A stretch of 64,000 nucleotides of DNA. It comes from Paradesertivirga superstes (GTDB taxonomy: Bacteria > Bacteroidota > Bacteroidia > Sphingobacteriales > Sphingobacteriaceae). The DNA lies in contig NZ_JBBJCN010000003.1 of NCBI RefSeq assembly GCF_037622515.1, positions 682,001-746,000 on the forward strand, written 5' to 3'. Below are positions 34,711 through 42,324 of this stretch, one piece after another (the stretch's first letter is position 1; every line of letters starts with the position of its first letter). The translations under genes were made by a program, and so were the position numbers. The notes below the pieces were generated by a model. It did no database searches. It was not told the origin of the DNA and worked only from the letters and a program-made list of their open reading frames with translations.

Positions 34711-35589
34711 TTATTTTGTTATTCGGTAATTCCGGTATTCGCCTACCCGCCAGCCGGTTAGGCCTTCAACAAACTGGAGCATTTTACGCCTTAAAGGCAT
34801 TTTTCTTTCCAACTTTTTCAGGTCAATATTCAAAGTCCAGTTAACCGCATCAATCCGGTTTTGCATCACTTTTGGGTGAGAAGAAGTAAAGCGTACTAAC
34901 CTGTCCGCATTTTTATAATCAAAATCTACAGCTTCTGGAACATGCTTTTCAATCCATTGATCGTCGTGATAAAACTTATTAAAGTTTCGCACTTTGTTTT
35001 TTAAGCCTGAAGGGGGCTTGACCCAGCCATAATGATAAATGTAGGCATCAATAAGTTTTACATTGATTTTTCTATTATTCAATCTGAAGCCCTGGGCATC
35101 ACGGTAAGAATGAATGGATTTATTATTTCTAAGTATTCTTATTTCACGTCTGTACCAACGTCTTGAACTCCCATAATAATCGTATGAGCCATAGAAGTGC
35201 AAATATTTAAATAATAAGCCTTCTATTTGACTTTCACTTAAATTCTCTTTCATTTCCCTTCTGATGAGGTCATGATATTTTTCATGCACACATTCATCAC
35301 CCTGAATATAAAAGGCCCAATCGGCATCGGCAGATATTGCCTGAAATGCCTTATCCGTTTCAGCGGCGAAAACCGCCCCGCCTTCCCGGATAGCGTCATC
35401 CCATACGGAATGAATTATTCTAATTTTTGGCGAATCTATATCCCTTATTAACTTTTCTGTTTCATCTTCAGAATTTCCCAGAGCAACGACAAATTCGTCA
35501 CAGATCGGTAGGATTGACAAAATTGCTTCTACAATCGGATAATCATTTTTTACAGCATTTCTAATAAAAGTAAAACCTGCTACTTTCAT
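34711..35589 (-). CDS. GT2-like glycosyltransferase, first gene of the operon
   Basis: The 292-residue product starts VAGFTFIRNAVKNDYPIVEAILSILP, followed by DEFVVALGNSEDETEKLIRDI and ADWAFYIQGDECVHEKYHD. The motif order matches small GT-A glycosyltransferases such as those adding core sugars. SSRRWYRREIRILRNNKSIHSYRDAQGF and YIYHYGWVKPP are shared with other Bacteroidota members. No membrane helix is visible. A promoter box lies 23 bases upstream, so this gene opens the seven-gene operon running down to the GT9 at 28049. Confidence 0.8.
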   Translation of the reverse strand: MKVAGFTFIRNAVKNDYPIVEAILSILPICDEFVVALGNSEDETEKLIRDIDSPKIRIIHSVWDDAIREGGAVFAAETDKAFQAISADADWAFYIQGDECVHEKYHDLIRREMKENLSESQIEGLLFKYLHFYGSYDYYGSSRRWYRREIRILRNNKSIHSYRDAQGFRLNNRKINVKLIDAYIYHYGWVKPPSGLKNKVRNFNKFYHDDQWIEKHVPEAVDFDYKNADRLVRFTSSHPKVMQNRIDAVNWTLNIDLKKLERKMPLRRKMLQFVEGLTGWRVGEYRNYRITK

Positions 35590-35611
35590 ATATCATAATC
35601 TTGCTAATCGG

Positions 35612-35619
35612 CAAAGATA
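35612..35619 (-). promoter_or_regulatory. Promoter -7 box of the glycan operon
   Basis: On the minus strand TATCTTTG (35619 to 35612) matches TAnnTTTG, with a start expected near 35605 and a leader of about 16 bases before the ATG at 35589. No clear TTTG element lies 19-21 bases upstream. Confidence 0.45.
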
Positions 35620-35782
35620 AATTTTATCAATGGTTTTGCATTTATTTAATACCCCGCCTGGCTTTGCTGAAAAATTTTCTACTAAAACGGGCATAATTCC
35701 TACTTTGTTACAAGCTTATATAAACAACGGTATTAAGAGGTCACTTAATTGTTAACTTCGGCTAGTCGGATAAATCTAAAAC

Positions 35783-36664
35783 ATGTCTAAAAAAATAGAA
35801 AAGCCCAATTTCAAAAACTTTCGGGAAGTTTCTCGTGAACTTACTATTGTGGAAAATGGATTAGAAGGTGCTGATGATCTTCTCAAAAACTTACAAATCT
35901 CTCCTGCCACTCATATAATAGGTATTACGGGTCCGCCCGGAGCCGGAAAAAGCACCTTAATAGCTAAATTAATTGATGAGTTGTTAAAGGACGTCTCTCG
36001 TATTGCTGTTTTAGCAGTAGATCCAAGCTCTCCATTCAGCTTTGGATCATTACTGGGAGATAGAGTCCGGATGCAAAATCTTTCCACTAACTCTAATGTG
36101 TTCATCCGTTCTATTGCAACAAGAGGTTCTCTTGGAGGCTTATCGGGTAAAATAATTGAAATGACTGATGTATTAAGAGCGTCCGGTTTCGATTATATTA
36201 TATTGGAAACAGTAGGAGTGGGTCAATCGGAAGTTGAGATTGCAGGACTTGCTGACATTACCTTTGTGGTTTTGGTTCCCGAATCTGGAGATGAAGTTCA
36301 ATCGATAAAAGCTGGTATTATGGAAATTGGGAATGCCTTTATAGTAAACAAGTCCGACCGGGAGGGAGCGGAACAGTTTGCGAACAATCTCCAGAAGCTT
36401 ACCAGGAATAGCCAGATTCCCGTTTTCAAAACTATCGCTACAAGTGGAGATGGGATTTCGCAAATTACCGCATTTATTAAAGAGTATAATCATACCTCTG
36501 CCGACAATTCATATTTGTTAGCTCAAAAAGCATGGAAACTTATTCAGGAAAAAAGGATGGCCGATCTAGATAAAAAAATGCTTCAGCAGGAAATTACTGA
36601 AGCATCAAAAAAGGCGGGTTTCAATCTATATAAATTCGTTAATACAAAAGTTAAGAATTCATGA
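35783..36664 (+). CDS. meaB: MeaB-type GTPase (methylmalonyl-CoA mutase chaperone)
   Basis: MeaB/ArgK GTPases protect and reload the B12-dependent methylmalonyl-CoA mutase. G1 is GITGPPGAGKST (47-58). The family signatures AVDPSSPFSFGSLLGDRVRM, FIRSIATRGSLGG and ILETVGVGQSEVEIAGLAD with the G3 region follow, then FIVNKSDREG as G4. At 293 residues it is a little short at the C-terminus compared with the 320-330 of many homologues, with a short dimerisation arm. The mutase genes are not in the window. Its stop codon overlaps the end of the convergent peptidase gene by 14 bases. Confidence 0.9.
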   Translation: MSKKIEKPNFKNFREVSRELTIVENGLEGADDLLKNLQISPATHIIGITGPPGAGKSTLIAKLIDELLKDVSRIAVLAVDPSSPFSFGSLLGDRVRMQNLSTNSNVFIRSIATRGSLGGLSGKIIEMTDVLRASGFDYIILETVGVGQSEVEIAGLADITFVVLVPESGDEVQSIKAGIMEIGNAFIVNKSDREGAEQFANNLQKLTRNSQIPVFKTIATSGDGISQITAFIKEYNHTSADNSYLLAQKAWKLIQEKRMADLDKKMLQQEITEASKKAGFNLYKFVNTKVKNS

Positions 36665-37940
36665 TATCTTCTATTTCTTCAGGCTCAATTGGGATATCTG
36701 CCATTAAATCAATGTTTCCATTTTCGGTGATCAAAATATCATTTTCGAGGCGTATCCCTAAGCCTTCTTCCTTAATATAAATACCAGGTTCGCAGGTTAA
36801 TATGTTTCCTGGTTCGAAAGGTTTATACCTGCTGGCAAAATCATGTACATCCAATCCCAGGTGATGAGAAGTTCCATGCATAAAGTACTTTTTATATAGA
36901 GGAATTGAAGAATCCTGCCTATCAAGCTCAAATTTATTTATCAAACCCAACTGAACAAGCTGATCTGTCATTATTTTCCCTACTTCTTCATGATATTCAT
37001 TCCATATTGTTCCGGCTAAAAGCATCGTTTTAGCCTCTCGCATAACATGCAGGACTGCCTTATACACATCTCGCTGTCGTTTCGTAAACTTTCCATTAAC
37101 CGGTATCGAACGGCTCAAATCGGCATTATAATTGGCATACTCGGCTCCAAAATCAAAAAGGATCACATCCCCGTCCTTACAAACCCGATTATTGTCAGTA
37201 TAATGAAGAATGTTCGCATTTTTCCCGGAAGCAATAATGGGCGAATATGCATGACCTGTGGCTCCCTGACGGATAAATTCATGTATTATCTCAGCCTCAA
37301 TTTCGTACTCTTTAACGCCTGGCTTTACAAATTTTAATATTCTTCTAAACGCATCACCTGTAATACTGCATGCTTTTTCTGTTAAAGAAACCTCCGTCTT
37401 CGATTTCACAGCACGCAATTGACGCAAAATCGGGGCAGCTCTTTTATACTCATGAAGAGGATACCTATCCTTTAGCTGGCTTATGAACCGAAGATCGCGG
37501 GATGATCCTTCAGGAATTGATCTGTCATTTTCGTTAGTATTCAGATAAATTGTATCTGCGTAATGAATTATTGTTGGTAAAATACTCCAAAATTCATCGA
37601 GCCAAAAAACGCTCTCAATCCCGGAAATCTCTTTTGCCTGCTGTTGAGTATGTTTATGACCTTCCCAAACAGCGATGTGCTCATTTGTCTGTCTTAAAAA
37701 AAGGACTTCTCTGTATAATTTATTAGGACAATCGGGAAATAACAGTAAAATTGACTGCTCCTGATCAATGCCCGACAAATAAAAAAAATCTGCGTTCTGT
37801 TTAAAAGGAAAAGTTTGATCCCCGCTGCGTAAATATTCATCATTAGAATTGAAGATAGCTATAGCATTGATTTTCAGATTACTTATAAAATTATCGCGAT
37901 TCGTCTTAAACAAGTTTTGATCAATAGGGTTATACTTCAT
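36651..37940 (-). CDS. Aminopeptidase P family protein (M24B)
   Basis: This dimetal peptidase removes an N-terminal residue that precedes proline. The N-terminal AMP_N domain runs from about 10 to 160. The pita-bread domain has the metal ligands in ILFDFGAEYANYNADLSRSI (two Asp), FMHGTSHHLGLDVHD (His), ILTCEPGIYI (Glu) and IRLENDILIT (Glu). I start at the ATG at 37940, giving 429 residues, the usual length. The longer frame to 38099 would add an AT-rich, Asn/Ile-rich extension running into the neighbouring promoter region, so it is rejected. The gene is divergent from the OmpA gene. Confidence 0.92.
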   Translation of the reverse strand: MKYNPIDQNLFKTNRDNFISNLKINAIAIFNSNDEYLRSGDQTFPFKQNADFFYLSGIDQEQSILLLFPDCPNKLYREVLFLRQTNEHIAVWEGHKHTQQQAKEISGIESVFWLDEFWSILPTIIHYADTIYLNTNENDRSIPEGSSRDLRFISQLKDRYPLHEYKRAAPILRQLRAVKSKTEVSLTEKACSITGDAFRRILKFVKPGVKEYEIEAEIIHEFIRQGATGHAYSPIIASGKNANILHYTDNNRVCKDGDVILFDFGAEYANYNADLSRSIPVNGKFTKRQRDVYKAVLHVMREAKTMLLAGTIWNEYHEEVGKIMTDQLVQLGLINKFELDRQDSSIPLYKKYFMHGTSHHLGLDVHDFASRYKPFEPGNILTCEPGIYIKEEGLGIRLENDILITENGNIDLMADIPIEPEEIEDIMNS

Positions 37941-38024
37941 AATTAAAAACAAATTTAAATAAAAGATAAACCTTTTTATATTTGTTGTGTTTAGCAGAAT
38001 AATAGGAATGGTATTTGACAAATA

Positions 38025-38055
38025 TTTGGTGATATCAAACTTATAATTAATTTTG
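38025..38055 (+). promoter_or_regulatory. Strong promoter of the OmpA gene
   Basis: TTTG (38025-38028) and TAATTTTG (38048-38055) are separated by 19 bases, a full match to the Bacteroidota TTTG/TAnnTTTG promoter. Transcription would begin near 38062. The 41-base leader is A-rich and lacks a Shine-Dalgarno site, as in many highly translated genes of this phylum. Confidence 0.7.
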
Positions 38056-38102
38056 TGAAAAATTACGCAATTAAAATTGTTTAACCTTAAAAAAAACAAA
38101 GC

Positions 38103-39404
38103 ATGAATTATTCTACAATTAAAAAAGTTGTTGCTTGCACAATGGTGACGCTGGTAGGTCTAGCTGCCACGGCTCAGGAGACAACTACAACAACGAGCTC
38201 GACTGCTACAGTGTTTGGCGGAAGAGGACAGTACAGAACATGGTCTATTGGTGTTAATGCGGGTGTATTATCTCCAATTATCCCTTTTGGTACAAATGAT
38301 TATGGCGATTGGAACGCAGAATTAGGTTATGGCGCTTTCTTGAAAAAGCAACTTGCACCTTCTTTCGCATTAAAATTAGATTTCCACAGAGGAAATATCT
38401 CAGGTGACTACGCAACAAACGAAGGAAGATCTCCACGTCCAGCTAATGTACCTGCAAGCTTCAATACTGAACTTCATTATGCTCTTGCATTAAAAGGAGT
38501 TGTAAATGTTGGAACTATTGATTTCTTAAGAAGAGAGAACGCAGTTAACTTCTTCGTACAAGGTGGTGCAGGATTAGCAAAATACAAAGCATATCCTAAC
38601 GCTGCTAACGAAGATGATCAAAACGTTCGCGAGTTATACATTCCTATCGGAGCTGGTGTTAACTTTAAATTAGGAAACAGAGTAGCCTTAAACTTAGGTT
38701 ATGATGCAAACTTCCTTGATGCTGACAACCTAGACGGTCAATGGAGAAATGGTGCCTCAAACAAAGACAAATGGTCTTACGGATATGCTGGTCTTGAGTT
38801 TTCTCTTGGAAGCTCTGCAAAACCTAGCTTAGAGTGGACTAACCCTGTTGCTTTAATGTATGATGAATTAAAAGATCCTACTTTACGTCAGGAAGTTGAA
38901 GCTTTAAAAACTCGTGTAAGCACTTTAGAAAACACAGTAAACCAATTATCAGCTGATGCTGATGGCGATGGCGTTGCTGACAGATTCGACAAATGCCCAG
39001 GAACTCCTGCAGGTACTGTAGTTGATGGATCTGGTTGTCCTCTAGTTCACCCGGAAACTTCTTTAACAACTCCAGGTGCTGTTGGTTCAGTTATCCAGTT
39101 CGAATTCGACAGTTCAGTTCTTAAGACTTCATCTTACCCAGTTTTAGATGCAGTTTCTGCTGAGTTGAGAGCTAATTCTAGTTCTACTGCAGCTTTAGAA
39201 GGTCACGCTTCTGCAGAAGGTACTGATTCTTACAACATGAATCTTTCAAGAGACAGAGCTAATTCAGTAAAAACTTACTTAGTTAACTCTGGTGTTGATG
39301 CAAACCGTCTTACTGTTAAAGCTTTCGGTGAAAGCCGTCCAGTAGCTTCTAACGAAACTGAAGAAGGTCGTATCCAAAACCGTCGTGTTGAAATTAAAAA
39401 ATAA
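38103..39404 (+). CDS. OmpA-family outer-membrane protein
   Basis: This is a major outer-membrane protein that ties the membrane to peptidoglycan. A signal peptide (about 1-22, ending ATAQE) is followed by an N-terminal beta-barrel (30-240). Then comes a short coiled coil (LRQEVEALKTRVSTLENTVNQL), a thrombospondin type 3-like calcium-binding repeat (DADGDGVADRFDKCPGTPAG) and the OmpA peptidoglycan-binding domain (about 325-433) with LEGHASAEGTDSYNMNLSRDRA and NRRVEI. Codon use is markedly more restricted than in neighbours (GCT, GGT, AAC, TTC preferred), a sign of very high expression. The strong promoter and terminator agree with that. Confidence 0.93.
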   Translation: MNYSTIKKVVACTMVTLVGLAATAQETTTTTSSTATVFGGRGQYRTWSIGVNAGVLSPIIPFGTNDYGDWNAELGYGAFLKKQLAPSFALKLDFHRGNISGDYATNEGRSPRPANVPASFNTELHYALALKGVVNVGTIDFLRRENAVNFFVQGGAGLAKYKAYPNAANEDDQNVRELYIPIGAGVNFKLGNRVALNLGYDANFLDADNLDGQWRNGASNKDKWSYGYAGLEFSLGSSAKPSLEWTNPVALMYDELKDPTLRQEVEALKTRVSTLENTVNQLSADADGDGVADRFDKCPGTPAGTVVDGSGCPLVHPETSLTTPGAVGSVIQFEFDSSVLKTSSYPVLDAVSAELRANSSSTAALEGHASAEGTDSYNMNLSRDRANSVKTYLVNSGVDANRLTVKAFGESRPVASNETEEGRIQNRRVEIKK

Positions 39405-39434
39405 GATAATATAGTTTTAAGCATATTATCATGA

Positions 39435-39465
39435 GAGGGCTTCTATACAGAAGCCCTCTTTTTTT
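39435..39465 (+). terminator. Rho-independent terminator of the OmpA gene
   Basis: GAGGGCTTC (39435-39443) pairs perfectly with GAAGCCCTC (39450-39458) around a 6-base loop, followed by seven T (39459-39465). It lies 30 bases after the stop codon. Confidence 0.93.
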
Positions 39466-39513
39466 ATAACCATTTTTTTATAGGCGGCTGGAACATGTGT
39501 AAGGAGAATTATT

Positions 39514-39521
39514 TAAATTTG
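39514..39521 (+). promoter_or_regulatory. Promoter -7 box next to the small membrane protein start
   Basis: TAAATTTG matches TAnnTTTG and ends 4 bases before the ATG at 39526, so the transcript would begin about at the start codon. No upstream TTTG element was found at the usual distance. Confidence 0.35.
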
Positions 39522-39525
39522 TAAT

Positions 39526-39663
39526 ATGTATTTCTTTAGAAACAAGAATCCGAACCGGCCCGTAAACTTCAACCTCAGGGTAATGCATTTCATTAATGCA
39601 ACCGCGATTCTTGTATTCTTGGCAGGAATTATTTACAAATTAATTGAATGGTTAACATCATAA
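39526..39663 (+). CDS. 45-residue single-pass membrane protein
   Basis: This reading frame encodes a basic N-terminus (MYFFRNKNPNRPVNFNLR) and one membrane helix at about residues 22-41 (FINATAILVFLAGIIYKLIE), ending WLTS. The pattern of a short, positively charged start and one helix resembles small Bacteroidota membrane proteins of the DUF6728 type; I cannot confirm the family here. It is placed between the OmpA terminator and ridA, with its own promoter-like box. Nothing shows its function. The composition and clean fit to the gap make coding likely. Confidence 0.6.
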   Translation: MYFFRNKNPNRPVNFNLRVMHFINATAILVFLAGIIYKLIEWLTS

Positions 39664-39747
39664 ACGATGGAACCTGTGACATACGCCTTCCGAAAGCAAT
39701 GACCCTGGCACAATCAGCTAGTGCCCACTAAAAGACAAATATATCTG

Positions 39748-40128
39748 ATGAAAAAAATAATAAACACAACAAAGGCCCCAGCACCAATCGGGCCATATAA
39801 TCAAGCGGTTTTAGTAAATAATGTATTATATATATCTGGGCAAATAGCCATCAATCCCCAAACGAATGAGCTGGTTATGACATCTGTTGAAGAAGAAAGT
39901 CATCAGGTAATGAGTAACCTTAAAGAAGTACTTTCCGAAGCTGATTATTCTTTCAATGACATTGTTAAAACAACCATATTTCTATCAGACATGTCACTCT
40001 TTCCAAGGGTAAATGAAATTTATGGCTCCTATTTTACAAGCGATTTCCCTGCCCGCGAAACCGTTGCTGTTGCCGGATTGCCTAAAGGCGTTAACGTTGA
40101 GATATCTGCGATAGCCTGTAAAGAGTAG
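39748..40128 (+). CDS. ridA: RidA family enamine/imine deaminase
   Basis: RidA hydrolyses reactive enamines and imines made by PLP enzymes such as threonine dehydratase, protecting the cell from 2-aminoacrylate damage. The 126-residue product shows APAPIGPYNQAVLVNNVLYISGQIAI, NLKEVLSEADYSFNDIVKTTIFLSDM, YFTSDFPARETVAVAGLPKGVNVEISAIA, with the substrate-binding arginine in PARETV and the Glu near the end. I start at the ATG at 39748; a GTG at 39721 would add nine residues that the family lacks. Confidence 0.94.
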   Translation: MKKIINTTKAPAPIGPYNQAVLVNNVLYISGQIAINPQTNELVMTSVEEESHQVMSNLKEVLSEADYSFNDIVKTTIFLSDMSLFPRVNEIYGSYFTSDFPARETVAVAGLPKGVNVEISAIACKE

Positions 40129-40160
40129 CTTTTCAAAGATGGTTATCTGCGATTAATTTA

Positions 40161-40772
40161 TTAGGGTTTTCCTTGAAGATTTTCCTGGTGAAAAGATTCA
40201 AGTTTTTGCAGCAGAAGAATTAATTGATTTTTTTCCTGATCATTTAAATTCCCAACCACCGTCTTGCTGGCAGTTCTAATTTTATCTATTTTAGCATTTA
40301 AAGCAGTTTTTCCCGCTTCGGTTATTGAAATTTTCTTACTTCTTCGATCCTTTTCATTTTGTGTTTCATAAATAAATCCTAAAGCTAAGAGTCTGTTTAT
40401 AATTTGAATCCCGGTCGACTTTTCATGAATATTCATTTCAATCAATTGAGTCTTTGTCATTCCGCCAGAATGAAGCAGATTGATGAGAAATATCACATCA
40501 TCTATGGTTGAGAAAGGCGAGTCTGCTATTGCAATCTTGCTGTAAATTTTCGCATAACGGTACAAGTGCACTAAGGACGTATTGATTATACTTTCAGCGG
40601 AACGGCCTTTTTCTTTTCCTTCCCAGTTAACCGCAATAGTTTTTAATTGATCAGAGCAGCTAAATTTTTCAGAAAGCCATTGGGAAAAATTAGATAAATT
40701 ACGGCTCTCCCCTTGAAACTCATGCTCAAAGTCTTCTGATAAGGCTATTAATTCCCGATAGAGTGAATACAT
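40161..40772 (-). CDS. MarR-family transcriptional regulator
   Basis: A winged-helix DNA-binding protein of 203 residues. The recognition region is GGMTKTQLIEMNIHEKSTGIQIINRLLALGFIYETQNEKDRRSKKISITEAGKTAL, the usual MarR pattern with a DRRSKK wing. The N-terminal 60 residues are longer than in a minimal MarR protein and may sense a ligand or form the dimer. It is divergent from crtB with a 113-base gap that carries an inverted repeat, so it may control both itself and the isoprenoid genes. That link is inferred from position. Confidence 0.85.
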   Translation of the reverse strand: MYSLYRELIALSEDFEHEFQGESRNLSNFSQWLSEKFSCSDQLKTIAVNWEGKEKGRSAESIINTSLVHLYRYAKIYSKIAIADSPFSTIDDVIFLINLLHSGGMTKTQLIEMNIHEKSTGIQIINRLLALGFIYETQNEKDRRSKKISITEAGKTALNAKIDKIRTASKTVVGNLNDQEKNQLILLLQKLESFHQENLQGKP

Positions 40773-40841
40773 ATAACGAAATTAAATTTACAACTATTAT
40801 ATTCATTTTTAGTATTTTTTTGTTCTAATTTGCAAAGAGAG

Positions 40842-40866
40842 AAACTAAATTGAGTTATCTTAGTTT
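40842..40866. promoter_or_regulatory. Inverted repeat in the marR-crtB divergent gap, possible operator
   Basis: AAACTAA (40842-40848) and TTAGTTT (40860-40866) are perfect complements with an 11-base spacer. It is placed 20 bases before the crtB ATG, where a repressor could block both promoters. It is AT-only apart from two positions, so chance is possible. Confidence 0.35.
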
Positions 40867-40885
40867 TATCTAACAGTTCTGACTT

Positions 40886-41731
40886 ATGAATACAGTAGCA
40901 CAATTTGATTTTTTCTCATCAGCATGTAGTAAGTCGGTTACGCAATTGTACAGCACATCGTTTTATTCAGCGATTCAATTACTCAGTTCAGACATACGCA
41001 AACCAATTTGTTCGATCTACGGGATGGTACGTCTGGCTGATGAAATCGTTGATACATTTCACGCCTTTGATAAACAGCAATTATTGGAGAATTTCAAAAA
41101 AGACACTTTTGATTCCATTAAAAGCGGCATCAGCCTAAATCCAATACTTCAAAGCTTTCAACAAACGGTGAATCGATACAATATAGAAAATGAACTTATA
41201 GAAGCTTTCTTTGAAAGCATGGAAAAAGATCTAAATAAATCTGTCTATACAAACCAATCGGAGTTTATGGAATATATATACGGATCTGCAGAAGTGGTGG
41301 GATTAATGTGCCTGTATGTATTTTGTGATGGAAACAAAGTTCTTTTTGATTCTCTGAAAGTGTATGCTAAAGCTCTGGGATCAGCATTTCAAAAAATTAA
41401 CTTCTTACGTGATTTGCAGTCAGATGTTGAAGATCTGAAACGGACTTATTTTCCAGGATTTAAATCTTCCACATTTAATAATAATTTAAAGCAATCCATT
41501 GAAAAAGATATAGAAACAGACTTTAGATTGGCTCACACAGGGATTAAACGATTACCTCTAAATTCTCGCTTTGGAGTATACGTGGCATACAGATATTATT
41601 TGGCGCTGTTTAAAAAAGTAAAAAAAACCAGTTCCAAAACTATTCTAAAGGAAAGAGTACGCATTCCGAATCACATGAAAATGGTTATTGTTTTAAAAGC
41701 AGGTTTACGCAATCAGCTTAATTTAATTTAA
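40886..41731 (+). CDS. crtB: Phytoene/squalene synthase family protein
   Basis: This enzyme joins two prenyl diphosphates head to head, giving phytoene if the donor is geranylgeranyl diphosphate. The first Asp-rich motif is RLADEIVDTFH (D52-D56), and the second is FLRDLQSDVEDLKRTYFPG (D176-D180). These match CrtB/HpnC-type synthases, and 281 residues is normal. The idi gene follows after one base, so they form an operon. A crtI desaturase, usual beside crtB in carotenoid clusters, is missing from the window. The product could thus be carotenoid, squalene-like or something else. Confidence 0.85.
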   Translation: MNTVAQFDFFSSACSKSVTQLYSTSFYSAIQLLSSDIRKPICSIYGMVRLADEIVDTFHAFDKQQLLENFKKDTFDSIKSGISLNPILQSFQQTVNRYNIENELIEAFFESMEKDLNKSVYTNQSEFMEYIYGSAEVVGLMCLYVFCDGNKVLFDSLKVYAKALGSAFQKINFLRDLQSDVEDLKRTYFPGFKSSTFNNNLKQSIEKDIETDFRLAHTGIKRLPLNSRFGVYVAYRYYLALFKKVKKTSSKTILKERVRIPNHMKMVIVLKAGLRNQLNLI

Positions 41732-41732
41732 T

Positions 41733-42275
41733 ATGGCGCGATCCTATGTAATTCTTGTTGACGAGAATGATCAGCAGACTGGTGTGATGGAAAAAATATT
41801 GGCTCATCAAAAAGGCTTATTACACAGAGCCTTTTCTATATTTATCATAAACAATAATCAAGAGATGCTCTTGCAAAAACGTGCATCTTCAAAATATCAT
41901 TCGCCGGGATTATGGACAAACGCCTGCTGTAGTCACCCAGCCCCTGATGAAAGCACTATAGAAGCCGCCAACAGGCGTTTGCCAGAAGAAATGGGGTTTA
42001 ATTGCCCTTTAACAGAAATAGGTGCATTTACATACCGCGCAGAATTTGAAAATGGCCTCACCGAATTCGAATTCGATCATGTTTTTGTAGGTACTCATAA
42101 CGCAGCCGTTATTCCCAACCCCGAAGAAGTTGACGAATATAAATGGCTATCATTGTCTGAAATAGACAAGCTCATTGAAAACGATGAAAATCAGTTTACG
42201 GTCTGGTTTAAACTTGCTTATCCATTAACAAAATCATGGATCGAAAATAAATCTGCAACAACTTTTTTGATTTAA
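41733..42275 (+). CDS. idi: Isopentenyl-diphosphate delta-isomerase, type 1
   Basis: Idi interconverts isopentenyl and dimethylallyl diphosphate, balancing the starters for prenyl chains. The Nudix-fold protein (180 residues) has LHRAFSIFIINNNQEMLLQKRASSKYHSPGLWTNACCSHP with the catalytic Cys. RRLPEEMGFNCPLTEIGAFTYRAEFENGLTEFEFDHVFVG, with the metal-binding Glu residues, follows. The start lies one base after crtB, so the two are translated together. The pairing supports an isoprenoid role for the operon. Confidence 0.93.
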   Translation: MARSYVILVDENDQQTGVMEKILAHQKGLLHRAFSIFIINNNQEMLLQKRASSKYHSPGLWTNACCSHPAPDESTIEAANRRLPEEMGFNCPLTEIGAFTYRAEFENGLTEFEFDHVFVGTHNAAVIPNPEEVDEYKWLSLSEIDKLIENDENQFTVWFKLAYPLTKSWIENKSATTFLI

Positions 42276-42324
42276 ACTAACCCAAATTCTTAATTTGTCT
42301 GTTAAACTTTAAACATCTGGTCAT

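Noticed and set aside
38015..38020. TTGACA as a sigma-70 -35 box upstream of the OmpA gene
   Set aside because: No TATAAT follows at 17 bases, and the Bacteroidota sigma factor uses TTTG/TAnnTTTG, which is present just downstream.
37941..38099. 53-residue N-terminal extension of the aminopeptidase P gene
   Set aside because: The extension is Asn/Ile/Phe-rich, translated from AT-rich promoter DNA, and the family starts near the ATG at 37940.
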